Positions 54,009 through 64,000 of a stretch of 64,000 bases of DNA are shown in pieces. The DNA is from Cladochytrium replicatum. Lineage: Eukaryota; Chytridiomycota; Chytridiomycetes; Cladochytriales; Cladochytriaceae. The number at the start of each line of letters is the position of its first letter. The stretch's first letter is position 1. Below the pieces are notes generated by a model. That model searched no databases and was not told the DNA's origin. It worked only from the letters and a program-made list of their open reading frames with translations. The stretch covers positions 30,646 to 94,645 of the forward strand of contig JAHLKD010000137.1 of assembly GCA_025526935.1 (NCBI GenBank), given 5' to 3'. The translations under genes and the position numbers were made by a program.

Positions 54009-54450
54009 ATACTCACGAACCGGTTACGTGGTAATGTTCGCTAATGCGGCAATCAGTTGGCAGTCGATTCGACAACAGACTATTGCAGCCTCGTCGTCGG
54101 AAGCCGAACTGTATGCGCTGAACGAACTATCGCGTGAGATGAAGTGGATGAAAAATCTTATGACGGGTATCGGAATTACGTCGTTCAATCCGCTCCGTTT
54201 ATGGCAAGACAATCAATCCACCAAGTCTATCGCAAGCAATCTGTTCAACAACAAACGGACTAAACACATGGACGTTCGCGAGAGATTTGTGAATCTCCAA
54301 GTTGAACAGAAACATCAGGAGTTACACCATATGGATACTTCTGATATGATCGCGAACATCTTAACTAAACCTCTTGGAAGTAAATTATACCTTAAACACA
54401 GGGGCTCGTTGGGGCTAGTCAGTCAGTCTTCACTTAATATACTATCTTGA
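54000..54450 (+). pseudogene. Copia-C RNase H end, second frameshift
   Basis: Continues after the GATA duplication: YSRTGYVVMFANAAISWQS, SSSEAELYALNELS, LWQDNQSTKSIAS, HMDVRERFVNLQVEQ and ILTKPLGSKLYLK, the normal Copia terminus, then stop. The inverted copy lacks the duplication and reads straight through here. Confidence 0.82.
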
Positions 54451-54577
54451 ACGACCGGCTGGCGATGTCCATACAACTCACCTTTATTTCAATAGAATAT
54501 CAACTTCAGCATTTACAGAAAGTTATGATCGGTTGAGTGATACTCTCGGTTGTACCTATCTAATGACTGAGGGGGTG

Positions 54578-55177
54578 TGTTAAGTATTTCGATTGATGGA
54601 CTTGGCCAATCCAGTCATTGATAGTACAAAAACACAAACGCCCGATATACAGAAATGTCACTCTTCACTGAGCAACATTTCTAACTATTGAACTAAAGCA
54701 TATAGATGATGATCTATTACGAGTTTGGATACCTCCGGTTATTTCTTCATGGGTTATATTTATTGCAGGCCATAGGTATAGTAAACTGTCATTACTTTTC
54801 TATCATCCACTTGTAGAAGTGAAGCCCGGATCAGATCACAGCAAAGGTTTACATATGATTAACGCGTTCGTGGGAATCATGTGTGAGAACAATCCTGTTG
54901 AGGAGAGCTAGATCTCACGCACAGCTTAGCATGATTATGCTTCGCTACGCCTGTGAGAAGAAGAGTCAAACCTTATCGCTTCGATCCAGATCTTCCGGAA
55001 GGAAAAGCCAAAACGACAGTACACTTATTTAAGGAGCCTGTGGCGATACACACAAGGAGCATTCTCTTGCGCTAGTACTTGTGACTCGCAATCTTCTTTA
55101 TTCATCTCTTAGAAACATTAATCCGTGAATTAGCAACACACACAACCTGAGGATCCAGACCACAGCTTTGTTCAACA
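54578..55177 (+). repeat. Copia-C LTR shared by two tandem copies
   Basis: Serves as 3' LTR of the copy on its left and as 5' LTR of the truncated copy on its right. Close to identical with the left LTR; minor differences such as AAACGCCCGATATACAG against AAATGCCCAATATAAAG are visible. Confidence 0.87.
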
Positions 55178-56036
55178 CAATAGTTACGAATCGTTGCTTA
55201 ACACATTTCTTTGGACAACAACGACAAGATGGGTTCAGGATCGAATGACACCACATCTTCGCGGCCGAAGCCATTCACCGGTAAAACGCTGCAGGATTTC
55301 GATCTGTACATGGAACAAGTGCAGACTTACGCAAACTTACGTGGCGGCGCTGGCACTATGCTTCTCCAAGAACCAATGGCTCTTCCTGATAGTCCGAATT
55401 ACGAGGCGGAAGGAAATCGCCCACAGCGTCCGATAGTCATCGCCGGAGCTGCTGGCGGAGCTGCTAACGAAGCACGAGCACAATGGGAAGCAGAACTACG
55501 TGAACATTTGGCGATCGTCACACACAACAGTCACTTACGTACGCAATATCGTGCTGAGATGCAAGATTACCGTGCACAACAAGCGGACAATAACGTCGCA
55601 GTTGGAATTCTATGCGAATGTTTCCCAAAACGCGACATGAATCGAGTCAGAGCTTATGCGTCAGCAAAAGGCAAAGTCGATGGACTTCGCCGAATTTTCA
55701 GTGCTGGCGGTCAAGCTCCGATGGAATCGTCTATGTGGGAGCAACGGCTAGTAGATCTGAAATGTACGAACGGTCAGTCGGCAGAAAGCGTTCAGCAGTT
55801 TGTGACCGACCTCACTGAGTTATTCGAACTCAAACTGAACTCTTTACCGGACGAACTCGTAATCAAGGATCTACTAAACCGGTTAGTCGCAAAAATCACG
55901 ATGCAGACAATTGAACTACGGACCCTCGTACCTTTTCTCGGAAAAATGATCACTTCTGCGTATGCCGAATGGGAACCGGCGTTAATACAAGATCCAATTG
56001 ATGCTGCAAACCCGAATGCTCCGCGACCATTCCACC
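55178..56036 (+). mobile_element. Truncated Copia-C copy (gag only)
   Basis: Starts with the same leader and ATG (55229) and follows gag closely (N-to-S and a few other changes). It ends abruptly after TTCCACC at about 56036, where an inverted LTR begins. The frame runs 55229-56065 but its last residues are LTR-derived. Protease, integrase and RT are absent. Confidence 0.85.
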
Positions 56037-56515
56037 CCTTGTGTGTATCGCCACAGGCTCCTTAAATAAGTGTACTGTCGTTTTGGCTTTTCCTTCCGGA
56101 AGATCTGGATCGAAGCGATAAGGTTTGACTCTTCTTCTCACAGGCGTAGCGAAGCATAATCATGCTAAGCTGTGCGTGAGATCTAGCTCTCCTCAACAGG
56201 ATTGTTCTCACACATGATTCCCACGAACGCGTTAATCATATGTAAACCTTTGCTGTGATCTGATCCGGGCTTCACTTCTACAAGTGGATGATAGAAAAGT
56301 AATGACAGTTTACTATACCTATGGCTGCAATAAATATAACCCATGAAGAAATAACCGGAGGTATCCAAACTCGTAATAGATCATCATCTATATGCTTTAG
56401 TTCAATAGTTAGAAATGTTGCTCAGTGAAGAGTGACATTTCTGTATATCGGGCGTTTGTGTTTTTGTACTATCAATGACTGGATTGGCCAAGTCCATCAA
56501 TCGAAATACTTAACA
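56037..56515 (-). repeat. Truncated Copia-C LTR (inverted)
   Basis: The minus strand starts TGTTAAGTATTTCG at 56515, after the polypurine tract, and loses its last ~120 bp at the junction with the gag fragment. It is the 3' LTR of the inverted copy. Confidence 0.87.
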
Positions 56516-59500
56516 CACCCCCTCAGTCATTAGATAGGTACAACCGAGAGTATCACTCAACCGATCATAACTTTCTGTAAATGCTGAAGTTGATATTCTA
56601 TTGAAATAAAGGTGAGTTGTATGGACATCGCCAGCCGGTCGTTCAAGATAAGACTGACTGACTAGCCCCAACGAGCCCCTGTGTTTAAGGTATAATTTAC
56701 TTCCAAGAGGTTTAGTTAAGATGTTCGCGATCATATCAGAAGTATCCATATGGTGTAACTCCTGATGTTTCTGTTCAACTTGGAGATTCACAAATCTCTC
56801 GCGAACGTCCATGTGTTTAGTCCGTTTGTTGTTGAACAGATTGCTTGCGATAGACTTGGTGGATTGATTGTCTTGCCATAAACGGAGCGGATTGAACGAC
56901 GTAATTCCGATACCCGTCATAAGATTTTTCATCCACTTCATCTCACGCGATAGTTCGTTCAGCGCATACAGTTCGGCTTCCGACGACGAGGCTGCAATAG
57001 TCTGTTGTCGAATCGACTGCCAACTGATTGCCGCATTAGCGAACATTACCACGTAACCGGTTCGTGAGTATCTATCTGCATCGCCCGCCCAGTCTGCATC
57101 GGCATAACCTTGTGGGTTGTTAGCCGAATCAAACATGTAGAGACCGTCGGGTCTTAGCATCGGAGACGTGATACCAGTCCGTGTATAGTGTAAACCATAA
57201 TCCCAAGTACCGAGTAAATATCGTTGTAATCGATAGAGAGCCTTTGATTCTGACTGTCGAGGATCAATCTGATGTTGTGCCAAAATATTGACTGCGTATG
57301 AAATATCCGGTCGTGTCTTAGTCGCCACGTACGATATCTTCATTAACATTGATCGAAATTGTGTTGCCTCGGCATCGGACAGTGTTGGTGTGGTCTCATC
57401 AAAGATATATGATTTTGACATCGGTGTTTTGGTCGGTTTGATGTTGGTACCCCATAAATTCGCTTCTTCGAGAATCTTCTTTACGTACAATGCATTACTA
57501 AGGAAATATCCTTCCGTTGTCTGCAATAACTCCATTTTCAGAATCCATTTCGCCTTCGAAGTACTGCCTACTGTGAACGAAGTTTCCAAATCGGTCTGAA
57601 ACCTGATGATATGCGTTTGGATCTGTGGAAAAATGTAGTATATCATCGACATGAACGGTAGTGTGTTCGCGGGTATTATTTGTTGGATTGTATCGCCAGA
57701 AATGACAGATGTCTGCAATATTCCGCACGAAACCAACACTGAGATATTGTTTCCAAAGAGTTTTGTACCATTCTCGAGCTGCCTGGTGTAGACCGTACAG
57801 ACTTTTGATAAGTCTGCAGACGATGGGTCGATTTTGGAAATCTACTCGTCCGAAACCATGAGGGAGTTCGACGTAGTTCTCTTCTTCCAGTATCGCATTG
57901 AGATATGCACCCTTGATATCAAACTGGAATATGATCATGCCGACTAATGCTGCTAATGCAATCAGAAAACGGATCGTGGACGTTTTCGTAACTGGAGAAT
58001 AGGTTTCATCGAAATCCAATCCTTCAATTTGTGAAAATCCTCGTACGACCCAACGTGCTTTGAATCGAGTAATATTGCCATGTTCGTCAAGCTTATATGT
58101 GAAAACCCATTTGCCCGATAATAAATTCCGTCCATCAGGTAAAAACGTTTCGGCCCAAGTATTGTTGCCGACTAGTTGTGTGACTTCCTCCTTCATCGCC
58201 GCTAACCAGAATGGAGCCTCATCGGATCGTGATAAAGCCTCACGAAGAGTCTTTGGTGCAGTCCGTATATTTCCATTCGCAATTGGTTGTGTTGGATATG
58301 AGGAATCGGCCTTCAGGGTCCAATCGATATTAGGAACGGACCGGGTAAACAAGGAATTTTGTTTCCTTTTGGCGTTCGACAAATTTGCACTTGCTTGACG
58401 TTTTCGTTTTCTTGCTGCATACGCTTCGTCGACATCTTCTCCAATGAATTGAAGATCACTTTCGAGTTGTGCATCATATTCCTCTACAGGAGATACGGAA
58501 GACAAATTCGGAGATTCTTCAGTAATGGATTGTGGAGTCGATAAATCAGCATTGGATCATAATCAGCATCGTCTGGGTCATCATCGTCTAGTCCATGTAA
58601 ATGTTCAACAACATGCATGTCACCGGCTTCTTCTAAGCGGTAATATATGGGGTCGTCGTTTATATCCTCATCGATTTCTTCGTCTGCAACGGTAGAAATC
58701 GGGAAATTGTCTGAGACAAACTCAACAGTCGTCTCTTGCACCCCCTGATCCCCGGTTGGTATTTGATCAACATCGAAATATGTCCCGGCCTACAGTGGAT
58801 GTTGTACCGTAAGATCGTCGAGTAACTGTCGGGTAGGATTATAACCAACAAAAACTCCCTCGTGGAACGTAACATGGAAGTATTCGCCTATTGTGTTTGT
58901 CCGAAAATTGAGTGCTATGACGATCTTCAGGTCTTCACCCTTGTATCCGAGAAACAGACCTAGTTCAGACTTGTCTCGGATTCTGCGCGCCAACCTTTGT
59001 TCGTGTGAGATCCACAAACTAACGAGTGTTCCAAAGGCGTGGATAGTTGCCAAATCTATCCGCTTGTCAAGGTAAGCACAGTACGGAATCGCATTCACAG
59101 CTGAATGGAAAGTAGCGTTCTTGACGACCGCAGCGTATAGGATGGAGAGTTGCACGAATTGAAGTGTTCGTGGTAGTCCAGCTTGTAGCAGCATCGCGTC
59201 CGACATATACTTGATCGATTGTATATTCCGCTCTGATAGACCATCGAGTTCCTTTACTGACGGAGGAGCTGGGTGGACGCGGATGCGAGGAATCTTGGTA
59301 TTGCACCATTGGATCAACCGTTTAGTAATCAATTCTCCTGAATCGGAACGTAGTTCAGCAACGTGTAATGGGTGATTGCGATTTTCCACATCAGCGATAT
59401 GTCGAATCATACTATCCACCGCATCACTCTTTCGATTCAGGAAGTAGATTGTGATGAAACGAGGTTGTTCGTCGACAATGATCTGCCAATATCTCTTCTT

Positions 59501-61815
59501 CTGTCCGTCGTAGATTAAACGTACGACATCGGAAAACAGACGGAAAAGTTTCCTCGGAGCTCGACTTATTGTAGAATAAATCGGCTTCTGCTTCAGCTTC
59601 GTGCGACTACAGACCAAACAATTCTGCATAATTGATTTGTTGACAAGATTGAATGCATCCGGTTCAACCTTGGGCATTTTGATGTTGAGCTTCTCTGCCG
59701 TTCGAAAGATTGTCCGTAAGTGGATGTGACCAAACTGCTGGTGTAACTTTGCAAGTTCGCTGTACTGTCACTGGCGATAAGTTGGTGCTCACTCCAACTG
59801 TATCTTGAGATGCTCGTTGACATTCATCATCGTTCGTTTGACGAATGTTGTTGTCTGACATTACATCGAGACCCATCGCGTGAGAAGATCGTACACCGGA
59901 CGTAAAGTCCATCGACTGATCGAGACCTTCTGCGGATACCGCTACTGCTTTAGCTCGTTGAGCAATCACATGCCGCGGTTGGTGAGTTCCGACGGTACTA
60001 ACATCAGCATAGAGATAGTACAAATCTCTTTCCCGTCGCCCAATAATAACGTGTTCATCCGTATCACCATGCGTGAGGATAACCTTGTCTTTGGTGAAAC
60101 TCACAATGTCCCCGGAGTCTCCAATGATACTACACACTGATGCAAGTGTGTCTTCGAGATCAGGAACATAAAGTGCGTTGTGTATTATCTTAATTCGCCC
60201 ATTGGGTAAAACTACAGATACATCTCCAAAACCACAAACTGGAATTGTATGACTATCCGCTAGTTCCACCACGTCCTCGTCATTCGTATACGTCAGCGAA
60301 CTAAAGGCATGACGATTAGGTGTCATCCAAACAGTTGCGCCTGTATCAAGCAAACCCACACGATCCTTTGCTTGAACATGTACACGGACAACCTTCTGTG
60401 CCGAGTGTGCGTTCACTATCGAAAACATATTTCCGATGTATGTGTCAGCATCTTTATCAACAGAAGTAGGTTGGGTAAGGTCAAAGATTACCTTCTTGGT
60501 CAACACCGGTTTGGCGGTAGATTCGTCCTCCGACGAATCATCACCTGCATCGCCACGGCTGGCAATGAATGCACGAAAATCCGTGTCTAAACAAAGACTC
60601 TTTGCAGTGAGATAGCGTTTACACGCCGACTGCTTGTGTCCTCGTTTGCCACAGAAATTGCATGTGAGATCTGTCTTCTTTGCAGAAGAAGATGTGGACG
60701 ACCTGGAGTCCTGCGACTGCCTGGTCCGAGTGGAACTGCTACTCCCACCGCTACTGCCTGAGCCACTCGAGGCACCCTGCTTACGGCATTGAGCATTGGT
60801 GTGAGATGAGTTCGGATGCAAGGTACAAATATCCTCCGACTTCGCAACCTTGGCTTTCGCTTTCGCCTTCGCTTTCTTCGCCTTTGCCTTCATGGCCTTC
60901 TTTGTCCCATTCGGCCCACCGGCATCCATGGTGACGTTGAGTTGGACCAATTGGTTGAGGTCGGTCAAGATATTTGACACTGTTTCGAAGTAATGCGTTG
61001 GCTTTTGGTGGAATGGTCGCGGAGCATTCGGATTTGCAGCATCAATTGGATCTTGTATTAACGCCGGTTCCCATTCGGCATACGCAGAAGTGATCATTTT
61101 TCCGAGAAAAGGTACGAGGGTCCGTAGTTCAATTGTCTGCATCGTGATTTTTGCGACTAACCGGTTTAGTAGATCCTTGATTACGAGTTTCGTCCGGTAA
61201 AGAGTTCAGTTTGAGTTCGAATAACTCAGTGAGGTCGGTCACAAACTGCTGAACGCTTTCTGCCGACTGACCGTTCGTACATTTCAGATCTACCAGCCGT
61301 TGCTCCCACATAGACGATTCGATCGGAGCTTGTCCGCCAGCACTGAAAATTCGGCAAAGTCCATCGACTTTGCCTTTTGCTGACGCATAAGCTCTGACTC
61401 GATTCATGTCGCGTTTTGGGAAACATTCGCATAGAATTCCAACTGCGACGTTATTGTCCGCTTGTTGTGCACGGTAATCTTGCATCTCAGCACGATATTG
61501 CGTACGTAAGTGACTGTTGTGTGTGACGATCGCCAAATGTTCACGTAGTTCTGCTTCCCATTGTGCTCGTGCTTCGTTAGCAGCTCCGCCAGCAGCTCCG
61601 GCGATGACTATCGGACGCTGTGGGCGATTTCCTTCCGCCTCGTAATTCGGATTATCAGGAAGAGCCATTGGTTCTTGGAGAAGCATAGTGCCAGCGCCGC
61701 CACGTAAGTTTGCGTAAGTCTGCACTTGTTCCATGTACAGATCGAAATCCTGCAGCGTTTTACCGGTGAATGGCTTCGGCCGCGAAGATGTGGTGTCATT
61801 CGATCCTGAACCCAT
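56510..61815 (-). pseudogene. Copia-C gag-pol, multiple single-base lesions
   Basis: Same domain order as the plus copy, from ATG 61815. Lesions relative to that copy: an extra base near 61192, an extra base near 59761, a nonsense TAG near 58793 (Lys codon in the other copy), a missing base near 58553, and an extra base near 57602. The linker-to-RT junction is intact here (NSLFTRSVPNIDW), as is the RNase H region, so each copy shows how the other is damaged. Confidence 0.83.
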
Positions 61816-61866
61816 CTTGTCGTTGTTGTCCAAAGAAATGTGTTAAGCAACGATTCGTAACTATTG

Positions 61867-62465
61867 TGTTGAACAAAGCTGTGGTCTGGATCCTCAGGTT
61901 GTGTGTGTTGCTAATTCACGGATTAATGTTTCTAAGAGATGAATAAAGAAGATTGCGAGTCACAAGTACTAGCGCAAGAGAATGCTCCTTGTGTGTATCG
62001 CCACAGGCTCCTTAAATAAGTGTACTGTCGTTTTGGCTTTTCCTTCCGGAAGATCTGGATCGAAGCGATAAGGTTTGACTCTTCTTCTCACAGGCGTAGC
62101 GAAGCATAATCATGCTAAGCTGTGCGTGAGATCTAGCTCTCCTCAACAGGATTGTTCTCACACATGATTCCCACGAACGCGTTAATCATATGTAAACCTT
62201 TGCTGTGATCTGATCCGGGCTTCACTTCTACAAGTGGATGATAGAAAAGTAATGACAGTTTACTATACCTATGGCTGCAATAAATATAACCCATGAAGAA
62301 ATAACCGGAGGTATCCAAACTCGTAATAGATCATCATCTATATGCTTTAGTTCAATAGTTAGAAATGTTGCTCAGTGAAGAGTGACATTTCTGTATATCG
62401 GGCGTTTGTGTTTTTGTACTATCAATGACTGGATTGGCCAAGTCCATCAATCGAAATACTTAACA
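61867..62465 (-). repeat. Copia-C 5' LTR (inverted copy)
   Basis: 599 bp from TGTTAAG (62465) to TTCAACA (61867) on the minus strand, followed by the same leader as the plus copies. Confidence 0.88.
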
Positions 62466-63286
62466 GAAATAGGTGTTTTGGCTGGTTTAAGATTGGATTC
62501 CCATAATTTCAATCTCTGCAATATTTCCTTTGCATATTGAGCATTGGTTATGAAATAACCGTGAGTAGTTTTGATCAATTGCATTTTCAGAATCCATTTG
62601 GCTGTAGAGTGACTTCCGACCTTGAATGAGGAATTCAAGCCATCCATGAAGTCTTGGTAGCCATTTGGGTCTGGAGAGAAATGAAGAATATCATCTACAT
62701 GAACAGTAGTGTGTTCACGTATTTTCACAGTGGAACTGTGAGTAGATGGTTTTATTTGCCAGAAATGACAAGCATCTGAAAGATCACGGATGTATCCCAT
62801 GTCTTCATATTTTGCCCAGAGGCATTTGTACCATTCTCTAGCAGCTTGATGTAAACCATATAAGCTTTTGACAAGATTACAAACTAATGGATTGCCAGAT
62901 TCGTCAGTCTCTGTAAATCCATGGGGCATTTCAACATAAACATCTTCCTCAAGTGATGCATTGAGATATGCTCCTGTAATGTCAAATTGATAAATGTGTA
63001 ATTTGACAATTGCAGCAAGAGCAACTAGTAATCGAATTGTAGTGGTTTTCGCCACAGGAGAATAGGTTTTGTCGAAATCCATTCCCTGTAGCTGGGAGAA
63101 CCCTCTAACTACCCATCGTGCCTTGAATCGGATGATGTTGCCATCTTCATCAAGTTTGTATGAATAAACCCATTTGCCAGTGAGAAGGTTGTTCCCATTT
63201 GGCAAGATGCGTTTGTTCCATGTTCCCAAATTGATAAGTTGTTGATTTTCTTCACACATGGCTGCAAGCCAGTATGGCCATTCATC
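62466..63286 (-). pseudogene. Copia-B (second copy) RT fragment
   Basis: Reads from CEENQQLINLGTWNKR through FDITGAYLNASLEE and TTVHVDDILHFS to LKPAKTPIS. It is close to 42090-42960 but keeps Arg where that copy has a stop. It is bounded on both sides by Copia-C LTRs (62465 and 63287), so only this slice survives. Confidence 0.83.
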
Positions 63287-63880
63287 TGTTGAACAAAGCT
63301 GTGGTCTGGATCCTCAGGTTTGTGTGTTGCTAATTCACGGGTTAATGTTTCTAAGAGATGAATAAAGAAGATTGCGAGTCACAAGTACTAGCGCAAGAGA
63401 ATGCTCCTTTTGTGTATCGCCACAGGCTCCTTAAATAAGTGTACTGTCGTTTGGCTTTTCCTTCCGGAAGATCTGGATCGAAGCGATAAGGTTTGACTCT
63501 TCTTCTCACAGGCGTAGCGAAGCATAATCATGCTAAGCTGTGCGTGAGATCTAGCTCTCCTCAACAGGATTGTTCTCACACATGATTCCACGAACGCGTT
63601 AATCATATGTAAACCTTTGCTTGATCTGATCCGGGCTTCACTTCTACAAGTGGATGATAGAAAAGTAATGACAGTTTACTATACTATGGCCGCAATAAAA
63701 TATAAACCCATGAAGAAATACCCGGAGGTATCCAAACTCGTAATAGATCATCATCTATATGCTTTAGTTCAATATTAGAATGTTGCTCAGTGAAGAGTGA
63801 CATTTCTGTATACGGGCGTTTGTGTTTTTTTTACTATCAATGACTGGATTGGGCCAAGTCCATCAATCGAATACTACAAA
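63287..63880 (-). repeat. Copia-C LTR with many single-base indels
   Basis: Matches the other Copia-C LTRs but carries numerous one-base gains and losses, often in homopolymers (TGTCGTTTGG, GATTCCACG, AATAAAATATAAACCC, TTTTTTTTAC). The far end should be TGTTAAG but reads TTTGTAGTATTCG. Confidence 0.82.
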
Positions 63881-64000
63881 CACCCCCTCAGTCATTAGAT
63901 AGGTACAACCGAGAGTATCACTCAACCGATCATAACTTTGTAAATGCTGAAGTTGATATTCTATTGAAATAAAGGTGAGTTTATGGACATCGCCAGCCGG
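63881..64000 (-). mobile_element. Start of another Copia-C copy, cut by the window end
   Basis: The polypurine tract and the last non-coding bases of a Copia-C interior (matching 56516-56640) run off the window. Confidence 0.8.

Larger units (their letters stand above)
48612..55177 (+). mobile_element. Copia-C LTR retrotransposon (full-length copy)
   Basis: LTR, gag-pol interior and LTR. Polypurine tract GACTGAGGGGGTG at 54565-54577 lies just before the 3' LTR. The polyprotein would be about 1729 residues but is broken by two small frameshifts. The right LTR also begins a second, truncated copy (55178-56036), so no right-hand target duplication is visible; the left flank is TTTGT. Confidence 0.85.
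56037..62465 (-). mobile_element. Inverted Copia-C copy
   Basis: Full interior (56516-61866), a complete 5' LTR (61867-62465) and a truncated 3' LTR. It lies head-to-head with the plus copies, creating arms of more than 6 kb. It inserted into a second Copia-B copy; the flank after its 5' LTR is GAAAT. Confidence 0.85.

Overview
The window reads as nuclear DNA of a zoosporic (chytrid-like) fungus. Fungal origin is shown by a complete eEF3 gene, a translation factor almost confined to fungi. A flagellated life stage is suggested by a complete gene for RSPH10B, a radial-spoke MORN-repeat protein that non-flagellated fungi have lost. Genes have many short GT-AG introns of about 45-70 bp, and host coding DNA is GC-richer than the spacers. 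The exact species cannot be told from the sequence.

Layout. 1-1500: LINE ORF1-like reading frame and the 3' tail of another LINE. 1543-1614: tRNA-Asp. 1700-4780: decayed LTR pieces, tandem repeats and a long hairpin. 5205-8398: eEF3 (minus). 8400-11180: apparently gene-free, ending at a tRNA-Trp (11181-11252, minus). 11300-13605: stacked, 5'-truncated LINE 3' ends. 13800-15376: decayed Copia pol plus an LTR. 16573-29497: the host gene block, holding GMP synthase (minus, 9 exons), a decayed NDP-sugar 4,6-dehydratase (minus), RSPH10B (plus, 14 exons), ribosomal protein eL6 (minus), a 732-residue coiled-coil protein (minus, 8 exons), a four-helix membrane protein (minus, 5 exons) and the Hsp90 co-chaperone p23/Sba1 (plus, 5 exons). 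Exon maps were read by hand from splice signals and frame continuity. 29500-31090: remains of a protein kinase gene cut by a LINE.

31100-64000 is a transposon nest. A LINE (31100-33117 and 38041-38335) is split by a 4.9-kb hAT element (33126-38032) with an exact 8-bp target duplication. A Copia element (Copia-B, minus) is split twice: by a 2.2-kb internal-deletion copy of the same hAT (39496-41708, different 8-bp duplication) and by a full-length, very young Copia-1 (43010-48269, apparently identical 439-bp LTRs, 5-bp duplication). Beyond 48612 lie members of a third family, Copia-C: a full copy (48612-55177), a truncated copy sharing its LTR, an inverted copy (56037-62465), a fragment of a second Copia-B, and the start of one more Copia-C.

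The most unusual object is the hAT element. Besides a broken BED-finger transposase it carries a 560-residue open frame with no domain I recognise. The short copy has lost the transposase completely yet keeps that frame intact with six amino-acid changes, so the element seems to move a protein of unknown role.
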